In this document: in pieces, positions 32,010 through 45,459 of the stretch
Position numbering within the stretch: the first letter of the stretch is position 1
Layout: each line of letters opens with the position of its first letter
NCBI GenBank assembly: GCA_030549495.1
Contig: JAUIRK010000890.1
Location: 414,001 to 478,000 of the forward strand
DNA: 64,000 nt
Direction of reading: 5' to 3'
From: Nectonema munidae
Lineage: Eukaryota > Nematomorpha > Nectonematoida > Nectonematidae
Position numbers and translations under genes: made by a program
The notes under the pieces: model-generated
Seen by the model: the letters and a program-made list of their open reading frames with translations, nothing else
Databases searched by the model: none
Told to the model about the DNA's origin: nothing

Positions 32010-35000
32010 TTTGTGACACACCGTCAGATTAAGACCACTCGTTATCCAACACAACCACTCCATTGGCAAACACATTTTCTTGACAGCTTTCCTAAAAATC
32101 CTACAATTAAAACTATCTAATACTGAAATGAAAACAAACACAATATCAGAACTAGAGAAATCAGCCATATCCTTCAACAATGCAATGTCAACTTCTACTC
32201 CAAACCACCCATTTCCAAAATGCCTATTTCTAGAACTCCTACCTGAACAACCTAAAACATGAACTCAAACGTTCATCAAAATTTATAAGAAAAATAAACA
32301 CCCATGATAACATTCAACATCACTTCCAACTGAAAAAATCATACAAAAAAGAAATCAATAAAGCTAAAAAAAACAAGTCTGGAGAAAATTCACCACTCAA
32401 ACGCCGTCCAACCCCTGGAGCACCGTTCATAAAATCACCAATAAAAAATCCTCATCTCCCTTATCTACCCATATATTTCCAGCAAACAACACACTTGAAC
32501 CCTTCTTTTCTTACTTAACTTTTTCCATCCGATTCACTAGTAAACGATAACATTTACAATTCCATCATAAGACTGAAAACTCAATCATATTTACGTAATA
32601 CCTACACCTTTGCTTTTCCACAAATCACCATTACAGAACTCAACAACGCTGTAAACTCCTTTAAACCCAAACTAGCATGCAGCTTCGACCACATATCCAT
32701 GAAACACGTTCGCAAAGCATACCATAGTATCTATCCCCACATACTTCAATTATTCAACAGCTGCTTAAGACTAAGCTACTTTCCCAAAATCTGGAAGATT
32801 AGCAAATTAATCTTGATCCCAATCAATAAACCTAATCGAAATCTCAATAACATAAAAAATTTGGCGCCCCATATATCTTTTACCGACTATAGGCAAAATT
32901 TTAGAGAAAATTCTCAGGAAGAGACTGCCACATTATAGCTTAAAAAATCGACTGATTGACGCTAACCTGCCTATCTTCCCAACAAAAACTCAGAATTAGC
33001 ACTTTGTCGCCTTACACATTACTTCGAATCTGCACTAAAAATCATAAAATAGCCTTAACTTTATTCCTAGATATCGAGAATGCTTTTAACACTGATTGGA
33101 ACCCAGCTATCATTAACAACCTCATAGATAAAACCTACCCCACATACATGATAAAGTTCATACACAATTACATTAGCCATCGCATTCTAATTCAAAACAA
33201 CAACTCATATATTCCCGAGCTCTCTCTCTCTCTCTAATCCTCAAGGTGGCAGCTTATCTGACCTACTTTGGTTAATACTCATCAAACCCCTTATAGCTTT
33301 TATCAATAACAACTATAACTTTTCTCAGGGATATTCCGACGACCTTATTTTCTCATTTTCTAGTTCTGAGCAAAACGAAAACCTCAAACAATCCCTTTCC
33401 CTACTAAAACAAATCCAATTCAAAGCGCAACAATACAAAATTTTCTTTAACCCTAATAAATGCTACTTAATTCATTTCACACGCAAAAGAATTAAACCGT
33501 TACCCTTGCAACTTAAAACAACAAAAAATTAGATCCACAGAACCAAGTAAAATATCTTGGACTCACTTTCCAACCAAGTTAAAATTCTCTACTCATTTCA
33601 AAAGCACTTCACAAAAATTAGTCAAAACTTTTTTCTCTCTTAAAAACGCATTTTCTTACAAATGGGGACTTTCTTCAAAAATCACAAAGTTCACTTATAA
33701 AAGTCTCATTTTCCCTTTTTCTAAATATGGGATTCTTTCATGGGACTCAGAGTTGAAACATTAGTCATCCCTTACTCATCTTTATAAAATTCATCGCCTG
33801 TGTCTTGTTTCTATAACACTACACCAACTACAAAACTTGAATTATTTACTAACACGCTACTCCTCTATCTCAATCTAAAGAAAACGCTCCTTAAAAATTA
33901 CCTAATAACTTTCTGTTTACACCCCCACCACATCCTTTCACAAACATGTACACAACCCAAAAAGCTCAATCACTGCAGTACTACAATTCCTTATTAATTC
34001 AGTTTGCTCCTAACAAAACATCCTACCATTAAATCACCCAATCGAGCTTATCCACCCTTCTTCGTCTCCTCCTTACACCACTAACATCTGTCACCATAGA
34101 TATCTTGCTCACTAACGTATAACAAATATTATCAGCTCGCTTTTAATTTTCACTGACGGTTCCAAATCCCAACATCGCTCTTCAGCTGCATGCGCATTCT
34201 TCCTACAAAACACAAAAAACCCATTCCTTATCCAACACAAAAATCTAGATCCAGAAATTACTCCACACGAAACAGAAATTCACGCTGTATTACTATCATG
34301 CAACATACTCCTTAATAACTTAACTTCTTTTTCTATCTCCTTCAAATATATCACTTTTTTCACAGACTCGCAAAATTTAATAAATGACCTAAAACTTGAA
34401 AATAAGATCTCACACTCAACTTATAGTTTAGCAAGCACACTTATTCACCTATCTAATCACCTTAAATTAAAAATCGTCTGGTACCCTGCTCATTCCAGCT
34501 GTTTCGAAAACTACCTTGTCGATTACTTGCAAAATCTCCGATTTACAGATCCTACCCCTATTTTCTCTACCCATCTCTACATTTACAAACACAATGACTA
34601 TATCTACACTACTGCAGTGGCAACAATCTATTGGCTCAACCATCACATCACTTCCGACATCTATGCCATTATCACAACTCATTTTAAACAAACACTTTCA
34701 CTCACTCCCTCGGAACATCATTCGCTGGCTCTCATCCCATTGCCCTTGTAATGCATACTTCTTCAAATTCAAACTTCACTCAAACCCTTTCTGTATTTTT
34801 AGCTCTCCGTACCTTGAAACACCTATACATATTCTTCTTTATTGTCCAATTTTTCATTCTCACCGACACCAACTTCTTGAAAAAAGCCGCTACTTTTTAA
34901 AAGATATTCCATCCTCTCTACATGATCTTCTACAACATCCATTACTCATCAAACATCCCTCTTCTCATAACCACAATCGAACCAATACTCTCTGCAAACC

Positions 35001-35245
35001 CTCAATCCTCCCCCAAATATCTAATAACAATAAGCCATTATCATCACTAACCCATACATTCTACAAAACAGTCTAGTGTCTACAGACATGAAAATCTTCC
35101 AAATTTTCTTTTCTATTTCAGAAAGACCCACAAAGACTAAACTTACACTTTGAAGACTAAATTCCAGCAGACTTGCAAGCATATCAGCTCCAGCTGGAAA
35201 GTGCTTAGAAATCTCCATACCTACCTACCTACCTACCTAAAAATC
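32010..35245 (+). mobile_element. LINE-2: non-LTR retrotransposon with RNase H (I/R1/Jockey group), decayed
   Basis: Plus-strand blocks in order: pre-RT KKSYKKEINKAKK (about 32330-32370); RT fingers LQLFNSCLRLSYFPKIWKIS (32699-32938); FLDIENAFNTDWNPAIINNL (32956-33237); NPQGGSLSDLLWLILI, then GYSDDLIFSFSSSEQNEN (YSDD catalytic motif, about 33330); and FNPNKCYLIHFTRKR. RNase H follows: FTDGSKSQHRSSAACAFF (about 34150) and HETEIHAVLLSCNILLNNL. The C-terminal HCPCN...LETPIHILLYCP (34516-35076) is the CCHC-like motif of these ORF2 proteins. The element ends in a (CTAC)n run at 35218-35240. Several frames and stops; inactive. The coding strand is strikingly C-rich and G-poor. Confidence 0.85.
35218..35240 (+). 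repeat. (CTAC)n microsatellite at LINE-2 3' end
   Basis: About five tandem CTAC units directly after the ORF2 end and short 3' tail. Some non-LTR elements end in simple repeats in place of poly-A, which fits this position. Confidence 0.7.
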
Positions 35246-35284
35246 AAAATTGATAAGTTTAATCAATTAAAAATAATTTTTTTT

Positions 35285-35475
35285 AAATTAAATTATTATT
35301 CTTTATGTTTCAAATCCAGTTTTTCATAGTTGTAAAGGGCGGAATCAATTAAACTGGAGTTTTTGGTCAAAAAAAATAAGAAAAGTTTAATATTTTTTTT
35401 AAAATTGTTTTTATATGAATTTTGTTATCAATTTTTGAATATATATTTACTTAGCGCATGTGTTTTTATATTTTG
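35285..35475 (-). repeat. Right arm of an inverted repeat flanking LINE-2
   Basis: Reverse complement of 31690-31860. The outer part (AAACACATGCGC against AAACACGCCCGCGC in the left arm) is more diverged than the inner part. Confidence 0.75.
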
Positions 35476-37660
35476 AAGCAATTCTCATGATTAGTACTCA
35501 ACATTTTAGAGAATTTCAACTTTTAGTATTAAAAGGGCGTGACTAATTTGTGCCAACCTCAATTTTTTAGTGCCAACCTCAAGAAAACTTTTTTTAAAAC
35601 ACATAATTTTAATCTTATATATTAAATAATACTTTAAAACTAATATTCATTTAATTTCAAGAATTTTCTTTGACTCAATTTTTTTTAATACTAATTAATA
35701 ATGTTTTTTTCAAGTTTTTTGATTTTTTCAGGCATTTTTATACAAACTTAACAATTCAACTAAAATTTAAATGCTCTTTCGTTTAAATTCGGAATTTCAA
35801 AATTTATAAAAACTTTCAAATGAACTTTTATTATTAAATACTATCTTTTTTCTTACTTAATAATATTCGTTGTGATTATACCTCATTAATAATTTATAAA
35901 TATCATGACCTTATTTTTAAATTCTATTTTCTAACATTATATTGATTAGTGAATAAATAATTTAATCTATGTAACGAACAGATTAACCATGATTTAACAA
36001 TATTATTATTTTAAATAAAATTTTGAAACATTTAACAATTTTTGTTCGAATTTTTTGACTAGAATCTTTCAGATTTATGATAAAATTCGTAAAATTGTGA
36101 TATATAATTTTTCTTTTTCAATTTTTTACATAAATTTCCTATTTTTTCGAAAAAATATACAAACTCTCTATATATAAATCAAAATTTTCAGTAACCATTA
36201 ATTTTTAGCCAAAGTATTAAGCTTTTAAACAATATTAAGTATTTGTGATAAAACGGCAAATTTTATACAGATAATTATTATGGCATAAAAATTAATCAAA
36301 AGTTTATTTGTTCTTTTGAGACAACTATCGAATACCGATCGTAATAATTCCTTTCATTGTCCAGGTATGGAAGATTATTCTTCCCTTGGATAAGATACCG
36401 ACAATTAATAAAAACCATTCGATGCAAGCTACTTCTATTTTTACCAACGTATATTTTTTATTGTAAAATTCAGAAAGTTCAATAAATTATCATCTACAAC
36501 AAGGGTAAGAAATTAATATAAAACTTTGGAAATTTTATTTGTCGATATTATCAATTAACGTGACATAAATGTAAGTTTTGACACATACAAAATAATATTG
36601 AGAGTTGGAATACAATAAAAATATAATGAATTTACAAATCTAAACACGATATTATTTTTGAAATATTTAATATCTAAGCTAATTGCTAGATATTCCTAAG
36701 TTAATATTTTTCAAATTTCTGTGTGTGCTTTACATTGTCGTCAACGTCATTTTATATTGTTCTCAATATTAAGTGATTTTTGTCTAAATTAAATTTCCAC
36801 AAAGAGTGGCTAAAGATTTATGAGATTTGGTTTAGTATAATCTTGTTCTCCACCATAATTGGATTTAATTCAAACATAATTTAGCCATAAAACCTTATTG
36901 AAAATCGGTCTGAAGTATATACTGATTTAACCAATTCACGAAACCCATATATTTATTATAACTTAATTCTCAATCGTATCTATATTTGTGGGTGTCATTT
37001 TTTGCCGAAATAAACAATCCTGAAATATTTCAAAAAAAATTAGAAATAATGCAATGTATTTTAATATTTTTTAACTATTCAGAATGAAAAATATTTTTTT
37101 ACCTTTAATTTTAGTTGAAAATTAAAATAAACCAAGATCTCAAAACTTTTACAAAACTTATTTTTTCAAATAAATTAAACATAGTATGATGTTTATCAAC
37201 GTTTTAAACTAAATAGAATGAAATTTTTTGTTTATTAATTTTAAGCTAAAAGATCGGAATAGTTTATATTCATTTCATTAACTTTTGAAATTTTCTTTTA
37301 TCAAAAGAAACAAATTTTATTTAATAAAAATCATTTTATGAAAAAAATGTGTATGCATCTGCTTTTAAATAATTCAATGGTTGATATAACCAACGAACAT
37401 ATATTTAAAAAAAAAAAAAAAATATTTTTGTTAAGATACATAATAACAAATTTATTCCATTGAACCCTCAACCAAAAAAAGAAGAAATTGTTGTATTAGT
37501 ACATTATTACTCAAATCTAAAGCGCAAGATTGATTATAGGAGAAGAATTTCATGGATTGAAAACTATACAAATAATGAAAATAAAATTTCTGTGGGAATA
37601 TATAGGATTTAAACCGACTAGAATCTGACATCATGGTAATGCAAAAACAAATCAAGAATA
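35476..37660. other. Very AT-rich stretch without recognised gene
   Basis: No frame of interest apart from a 67-residue minus frame at 37452-37655 without motifs. It includes an A-rich low-complexity run near 37408-37422. Nothing else is supported. Confidence 0.4.
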
Positions 37661-37669
37661 TATTAGAAC

Positions 37670-38470
37670 AAATGTAGTAACAAAAATCAAGCTGTCTCAG
37701 TTAGAACGATTAAGTCTTGTAAAAAAATATTACACAGTTATTTTGATTCTGAAATTGAACCACCGAGGGATTCAAAGTATATTCGTAACCTGAAATACAA
37801 CAAAGAAAAAGCAAATCCATCTTTATTTATAACAACAATATTGCAGATAGCATTCAAAATATTATTGCAGTGATGACTGCTGGACATCCTTTTATAAAGG
37901 AAATGAATATAACTTCATGCGCGCTTTCTTACCTTATTTGCTATATAGATACGCAATTGTTACATATAAAAAAAAAATCTATTTCTTCTGGATCAACTAT
38001 TTAGGGTATTGATAGGATTTTTAATTTAGGTCACTGTTTTCAATGATGGAGATTTAAAAAGAAAATTCACAAAAACCTGTCCAATTTTTCTCGGTCCATT
38101 ATTTTTACATTGGGATGGAAAATTTGAATCTTATTCCAATTTTTTTCTCATTTATCTATATTTAAAAATGTCAAATTGGAATTATCTTTAGATGATTTAG
38201 ATTTGGGCATTGATCAAGAGAAAGCGATAATTAAAAGTAAAAAACTGATTGATTTGATTGAAAGTTTACACAGTGAGGTAAATATCAAGAATATTTAGTT
38301 AAATATGCGTTGTTTGGGTATGTAGACCTTAATATTTCAGAAAGTTTTCAATTCAAAGTGTTTACAAAACTAGAATGGGATAATATGAGCAATAATGATC
38401 AAGAGGAATATTTTCAAAAATTTTTAAACAATAATTCAGAAAAATTACATTTTTAACTGATAAGAAATTA
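37670..38470 (+). pseudogene. Second HWDGK-family transposase-like remnant
   Basis: Plus-strand translation gives KLSQLERLSLVKKYY, IQNIIAVMTAGHPF, then CPIFLGPLFLHWDGKFE and LSLDDLDLGIDQEKAI in several frames. The HWDGK block links it to the remnant at 22.9-24.0 kb, of which it would be the N-terminal half. A weak but ordered match; heavily decayed. Confidence 0.4.
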
Positions 38471-38792
38471 ATGCTAAAAAGTCTCCTAACGTTGCTTGAA
38501 AGCGGGAAAAAAGAAAAACTTTCAGCATCCCACGAAAAATAAAGAGACGAGCTAATTAATAATTTGCTATATGAATCCGTTATTTTTTGATATTTTCTTG
38601 TTTATTGAATGCATAAAAATACTTTTTTGTCGCATATCTTCATCCTTTTGACATTTCAGAAGATAATAACAAAAAATTTTCAGGGGTTGTCTCCCGTGTT
38701 CAACCTCTTGAGGTTTTGAAAGATATCAAAACATGTGAGGATGAAATATATAATTATATTTCATATATCAAGAAATATGATTTTTATTGAGT

Positions 38793-41031
38793 TCCTAGAA
38801 AGACCAAGCCGGTCAATTGATCGGTAAGTTATTTTCATTCGACTGTAACTCTTGGGAACTTATACTCATTCAATCAAAACTTATAGAATTCTAATATTTA
38901 TACAAAGTTATAAGTTCGAATGTTCTGTTTTTTATTTCTAAATTTTCCAAAGCATATATAAGTTTTTCTTCAACTAAGACCATACCGTTCAAATGGCCGA
39001 TATCATAATTTTTTAATATTTTATGATAAAAAGTCAAAATAAGTAACTTATTTGAAGAAATTATTTACAATTGTTTATTAACATAAAATTATTATAATTT
39101 TAAACATAATTTACATACTTGAAAAGAACAAGATCCACAAATATAATTAGAACAGTTCGGACAACGCGTTCTTGTTTTATTTTTTTGACATATTTTACAG
39201 GTGGTCCCTTTTCCATCTCCCAGAGTTTTGTCGCTAGATGTTGAGGCTCTATCTTCGCTTAGAATTTGTATCTTTCTTAAGAAACTTCTAGAATTTCTCT
39301 CTTTTTCACATAGAGATTTTTCCAGGTTATTCAAAAACCCCTCTTTTTAGTTGAAATTTGCTCATTTCTTTGCATAAAATATAAGTATTCAAACACACGA
39401 TGTCCAATAAATTGAAAAATACTGCGAGTGGCCATCTTCTGGAACCTGGTTTCGTAGAATATGCTCTCAGCATTTCATCAGCACATCTACTCCTTCTTTT
39501 TCTTTATTTTAATGCATTCTGGTCGCTTTTTGGAATCTTCAAATACAACTTTTAGATTTTGATGCTGTGATGATAAAACAAAAACATTTTTATTTTTTTA
39601 GCTCAGTAACCTACTAACATGATACCTTCATCTTGCGTAAAAAGGAACTTTGATTCATAAAGTCTATCATTCTTTTCAAACTTCATTTGTGGGAGAATTT
39701 CTCTTGTGAGATCTAATTGTTTCCTCAAGTGTTGTCTTTTGTCTCAAAAGGTTTTTTAGCGCAGGAAAGACTTGTAAAAAAATTGTCGCAAGTCACATTC
39801 AAGCCCTTATCTTTATAGGAATCTAACAATTTCAAAACAACGTGTTTTAGGAATCTAACAACGTCCTTGGCTTGAATGAATTCGAGATTCATCTTTACGA
39901 TTGTAAGGAAGTGATTGCAAAACATAGTAACTATGGGAATCACAAAGTATCCAAAACTTTATTCCAAATTTTGATGGTTTACTTGACATGTATTGAATGA
40001 ATTTGCACCTGCTGCGACATGGATAAAGTTGTTCGTCAACAGCAACTGATCCATGAGGAAAGTAGCACTTTTGAAAGTTTTCCGTTACGTTGCTCCAAAG
40101 TGAGCGAATCGCTGTGAAAGGATCTTTTTCTTTTCTTAGAGAACGCGAGCTCTTGTCATCAAATCGTAAATAAAGTAAAAATGTTCTAAATCGTTACGAG
40201 ATATCGTCTCATTGAATTCGCATTCCAAAAGTTATGAAGAGGATATCTCATATGATGATATCTCATTATGCAAAGTCCAAGAAAAGCAAAAAATTTCGAC
40301 AAAGGTAAAGAAAAGTTAAGTCATTCTTTCTTTTAGCCTCTTCTGTGGTAAGTTTGATTATTTTATCTAAATTTCTTCCATAGACATCAAAACTGCTGTT
40401 TGATTAGTTATCTATCATTCAGAAAAATCCATAAACTATAAAACTCTATGTACGCGCAACCACCGCTTCAAACAATAAAACAGCTTTTTTTTGTTAACAA
40501 TGAATGCCTTATTAGAATATCAATGAATGATGTTTGAACATTTTACATACAAGAAGTTTAGAGGTTACAGATGATTTTGCTTGCTTTATATGACAATATA
40601 GAAAAATCAGAAAACTTAGAATGGTACATAATCTAAAACTAAAATATAAACAACCTCAAACAGAAAAACTACATGCTATTTTGTAAACATTTCGCCACAA
40701 ATGTTTTATTGTAAACATTCTGATACAAATTTTTTCCAGCCATAATGCGTATTACACTGATAATGAGTATTTCAGCCTAACATAAGAAGTTTCACGAATG
40801 TGGAGCTATGTATCATTCTATAAAAATCAACAAACTATATAATTAATAAACATTTTCACGCATATTTTATTTCAATTTGTATTGCTTTTCACTTTAAAAG
40901 TTTTTTTAGCATATGTTCGTGTTATTAATTCGCGCTATTGTAATTATAAGAGAATTGAAGCTGAAACACTTTACCTGTCAATTGACCGGTATGGTCTTAC
41001 TTGATATACTATATGTATGGTCTTTCTAGGG
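38793..41031 (-). mobile_element. piggyBac element (left copy), broken
   Basis: It ends in CCCTAGAAAGACC terminal repeats, close to the canonical CCCTAGAAAGA of piggyBac. The right end adjoins TTAA (41032-41035); the left end is TTCCTAGAAAGACC without TTAA. Subterminal CCGGTCAATTGA repeats occur at both ends. The transposase lies on the minus strand: catalytic-region remnants at 39725-40160, and a C-terminal zinc-binding segment at 39092-39334. About 2.24 kb. Most of it, but not its left 225 bp, lies inside the large inverted duplication. Confidence 0.85.
39092..39334 (-). pseudogene. piggyBac C-terminal zinc-binding fragment (left copy)
   Basis: 80 residues. The last 40 form a cysteine-rich domain, CKICQKNKTRTRCPNCSNYI then CGSCSFQVCKLC, as in the C-terminus of PGBD-type transposases. 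The upstream transposase is in other frames (39725-39943 carries GLNVTCDNFFTSLSCAKK), so the gene is broken. Confidence 0.8.
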
Positions 41032-41835
41032 TTAAGTTTGTAAAAAAATTTCTTAATGGGATGGGATACATTTGTATCACTATTGATTAAATAAATCGAA
41101 AACAAGATTCATCTGTAAAAAAATCCAGATATAGATTTAAATTTCTAGCATATTAATTTTTGAAATATTATGTTAATAGGAATTATATAAAACATAAAAA
41201 AATTTATTGAAAAAAAAACAGAGTTCAAATAGCTTATTGAAACATAAATATCGAATTTTCTTTCTTAAAGTACAGTCTTCCTCTTAAATTTCATTTTTCA
41301 ACTATCCATTATGAGAAAGATTTAAAACAATCTGGAATTGTTCAATTACAGCTAAAAATAGATAAAGAACATTTATATAGAGCTAAGTATTTGTAGAATT
41401 TTTTTGTTATGCATTTGTACCAACTTTTTTTTATATTATGCATTCATAGGATACAACTTTTATGTATAAGGGGGTGGGAAAAGGGTTAGTCAGATACAAC
41501 AAAGATCCAGAGGGAGGTCTTCTTTTCCTTTACCGATTTTTAAGGATATCAATGTATAGTTCAATCAGAATTACTTTCATTATATGAAGGAAGAGTTGTA
41601 TTTCAGATCCACAACATGAAATATCTAAATGTTGCTTATGTGATACGAATAATAGTCTACGCATTCATTCACAATGATTTTTCATAAAGAAATATGAGAA
41701 AAATTTATTTTAAAGAAAAAAATTTAAATAAATTTGAGTAAATTATTATCATCTAGATCCGCCTGGTCAAATACTGGATTTAGATACAGCACCAAACCTC
41801 CTTTCGTCACAGTTAGATACAAAGCTGCAAGTGTG

Positions 41836-41985
41836 CCTACTAAATGATAACACCATAAGCTACCTTTATATAAAAAAATCTGAAGTAATATGTACAAAAA
41901 AAATTACCTACTAAATAACACCATAACGTACCTTTATATAAAAAAATCTTAAGTATTATGTACCAAAAAAATTATTATTATTTAC
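41836..41985 (+). repeat. Two tandem ~75 bp repeats in left arm
   Basis: Two direct copies of a unit with ACCTTTATATAAAAAAATCT and AGTA(A/T)TATGTAC. The mirror pair lies at about 42490-42640 in the right arm. Confidence 0.8.
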
Positions 41986-42039
41986 TAATAGCTATGCAAA
42001 TTTTTGATTTAATAAAAACTAATTTAACTCTTAAAATAG

Positions 42040-42436
42040 GCTGAACTTAGGTAGAAGAAAATTGTAAAAGTTTTTTAATAGCTAAACAAGAGTATAATTG
42101 AGATAGATTTATAGCGAATACTTATCGGGAAAACATACAACAAAATTAATATACAAATTATAATGTTTGTATTATTTCAAATTCATTAAAATATGTATTT
42201 TAAAATATTACTATAAATTTTGTAATTCCGATTATAAACGAAGGAGGGGTCACACTAAAATGAGTAAATTTTTTTGAGTAAATTTCCAATTTTTAACGCA
42301 CCATTTTAAAAAGTATAACTAAATTAATACCAAAAATTTTATTTCCAACAATACAAAATCTAAGTAAAAAGCCTTGATCTTATTAGTGTATTAATAATTT
42401 AAAATTATTATTAAAATTTTTGTATACTAAATAATT
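42040..42436. other. Unique spacer of the inverted duplication
   Basis: 397 bp between the arms, not self-complementary, AT-rich and non-coding. Confidence 0.85.
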
Positions 42437-43446
42437 CTATTTTAAGAGTTAAATTAGTTTTTATTAAATCAAAAATTTGCATAGCTATTAGTAAATAATA
42501 ATAATTTTTTTGGTACATAATACTTAAGATTTTTTTATATAAAGGTACGTTATGGTGTTATTTAGTAGGTAATTTTTTTTGTACATATTACTTCAGATTT
42601 TTTTTATATAAAGGTAGCTTATGGTGTTATCATTTAGTAGGCACACTTGCAGCTTTGTATCTAACTGTGACGAAAGGAGGTTTGGTGCTGTATCTAAATC
42701 CAGTATTTGACCAGGCGGATCTAGATGATAATAATTTACTCAAATTTATTTAAATTTTTTTCTTTAAAATAAATTTTTCTCATATTTCTTTATGAAAAAT
42801 CATTGTGAATGAATGCGTAGACTATTATTCGTATCACATAAGCAACATTTAGATATTTCATGTTGTGGATCTGAAATACAACTCTTCCTTCATATAATGA
42901 AAGTAATTCTGATTGAACTATACATTGATATCCTTAAAAATCGGTAAAGGAAAAGAAAGACCTCCCTCTGGATCTTTGTTGTATCTGACTAACCCTTTTC
43001 CCACCCCCTTATACATAAAAGTTGTATCCTATGAATGCATAATATAAAAAAAAGTTGGTACAAATGCATAACAAAAAAATTCTACAAATACTTAGCTCTA
43101 TATAAATGTTCTTTATCTATTTTTAGCTGTAATTGAACAATTCCAGATTGTTTTAAATCTTTCTCATAATGGATAGTTGAAAAATGAAATTTAAGAGGAA
43201 GACTGTACTTTAAGAAAGAAAATTCGATATTTATGTTTCAATAAGCTATTTGAACTCTGTTTTTTTTTCAATAAATTTTTTTATGTTTTATATAATTCCT
43301 ATTAACATAATATTTCAAAAATTAATATGCTAGAAATTTAAATCTATATCTGGATTTTTTTACAGATGAATCTTGTTTTCGATTTATTTAATCAATAGTG
43401 ATACAAATGTATCCCATCCCATTAAGAAATTTTTTTACAAACTTAA

Positions 43447-45459
43447 CCCTAGAAAGACCATACATATAGTATATCAAGTAAGACCATACCGGTCAATTGA
43501 CAGGTAAAGTGTTTCAGCTTCAATTCTCTTATAATTACAATAGCGCGAATTAATAACACGAACATATGCTAAAAAAACTTTTAAAGTGAAAAGCAATACA
43601 AATTGAAATAAAATATGCGTGAAAATGTTTATTAATTATATAGTTTGTTGATTTTTATAGAATGATACATAGCTCCACATTCGTGAAACTTCTTATGTTA
43701 GGCTGAAATACTCATTATCAGTGTAATACGCATTATGGCTGGAAAAAATTTGTATCAGAATGTTTACAATAAAACATTTGTGGCGAAATGTTTACAAAAT
43801 AGCATGTAGTTTTTCTGTTTGAGGTTGTTTATATTTTAGTTTTAGATTATGTACCATTCTAAGTTTTCTGATTTTTCTATATTGTCATATAAAGCAAGCA
43901 AAATCATCTGTAACCTCTAAACTTCTTGTATGTAAAATGTTCAAACATCATTCATTGATATTCTAATAAGGCATTCATTGTTAACAAAAAAAAGCTGTTT
44001 TATTGTTTGAAGCGGTGGTTGCGCGTACATAGAGTTTTATAGTTTATGGATTTTTCTGAATGATAGATAACTAATCAAACAGCAGTTTTGATGTCTATGG
44101 AAGAAATTTAGATAAAATAATCAAACTTACCACAGAAGAGGCTAAAAGAAAGAATGACTTAACTTTTCTTTACCTTTGTCGAAATTTTTTGCTTTTCTTG
44201 GACTTTGCATAATGAGATATCATCATATGAGATATCCTCTTCATAACTTTTGGAATGCGAATTCAATGAGACGATATCTCGTAACGATTTAGAACATTTT
44301 TACTTTATTTACGATTTGATGACAAGAGCTCGCGTTCTCTAAGAAAAGAAAAAGATCCTTTCACAGCGATTCGCTCACTTTGGAGCAACGTAACGGAAAA
44401 CTTTCAAAAGTGCTACTTTCCTCATGGATCAGTTGCTGTTGACGAACAACTTTATCCATGTCGCAGCAGGTGCAAATTCATTCAATACATGCCAAGTAAA
44501 CCATCAAAATTTGGAATAAAGTTTTGGATACTTTGTGATTCCCATAGTTACTATGTTTTGCAATCACTTCCTTACAATCGTAAAGATGAATCTCGAATTC
44601 ATTCAAGCCAAGGACGTTGTTAGATTCCTAAAACACGTTGTTTTGAAATTGTTAGATTCCTATAAAGATAAGGGCTTGAATGTGACTTGCGACAATTTTT
44701 TTACAAGTCTTTCCTGCGCTAAAAAACCTTTTGAGACAAAAGACAACACTTGAGGAAACAATTAGATCTCACAAGAGAAATTCTCCCACAAATGAAGTTT
44801 GAAAAGAATGATAGACTTTATGAATCAAAGTTCCTTTTTACGCAAGATGAAGGTATCATGTTAGTAGGTTACTGAGCTAAAAAATAAAAATGTTTTTGTT
44901 TTATCATCACAGCATCAAAATCTAAAAGTTGTATTTGAAGATTCCAAAAAGCGACCAGAATGCATTAAAATAAAGAAAAAGAAGGAGTAGATGTGCTGAT
45001 GAAATGCTGAGAGCATATTCTACGAAACCAGGTTCCAGAAGATGGCCACTCGCAGTATTTTTCAATTTATTGGACATCGTGTGTTTGAATACTTATATTT
45101 TATGCAAAGAAATGAGCAAATTTCAACTAAAAAGAGGGGTTTTTGAATAACCTGGAAAAATCTCTATGTGAAAAAGAGAGAAATTCTAGAAGTTTCTTAA
45201 GAAAGATACAAATTCTAAGCGAAGATAGAGCCTCAACATCTAGCGACAAAACTCTGGGAGATGGAAAAGGGACCACCTGTAAAATATGTCAAAAAAATAA
45301 AACAAGAACGCGTTGTCCGAACTGTTCTAATTATATTTGTGGATCTTGTTCTTTTCAAGTATGTAAATTATGTTTAAAATTATAATAATTTTATGTTAAT
45401 AAACAATTGTAAATAATTTCTTCAAATAAGTTACTTATTTTGACTTTTTATCATAAAAT
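43447..45459 (+). mobile_element. piggyBac element (right copy), truncated at arm boundary
   Basis: It begins with CCCTAGAAAGACC after TTAA (43443-43446) and runs to the arm boundary, so the last about 225 bp including the second terminal repeat are missing. Coding fragments sit at 44535-44753 and 45143-45385 on the plus strand. It cannot be mobilised as a unit because one end is absent. Confidence 0.85.
45143..45385 (+). pseudogene. piggyBac C-terminal zinc-binding fragment (right copy)
   Basis: Residue-for-residue identical to the product of 39092-39334. Six Cys-x2-Cys-type pairs are visible. No intact transposase precedes it: upstream, 44350-45000 reads through several frames (KPSKFGIKFWILCDSHSYYV; GLNVTCDNFFTSLS). 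Confidence 0.8.

Larger units (their letters stand above)
39018..42039 (+). repeat. Left arm of a 3.0 kb inverted duplication
   Basis: About 3022 bp, nearly identical in reverse complement to 42437-45459, with only a handful of single-base or one-base-indel differences noticed. The two encoded fragments of 72 and 80 residues are identical between arms. The outer boundary falls inside piggyBac and the inner boundary in unclassified AT-rich DNA. Confidence 0.95.
42437..45459 (-). repeat. Right arm of the 3.0 kb inverted duplication
   Basis: See the left arm. Homology stops at 45459 (CATAAAAT), after which the sequence becomes hAT-related and the piggyBac is cut off. Confidence 0.95.

Noticed and set aside
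44998-45040. Hammerhead ribozyme-like core (CTGATGA, a short stem, then GAAA)
   Set aside because: GAAA does not follow the stem directly, no matching stems I and III were found, and the sequence is piggyBac coding debris.
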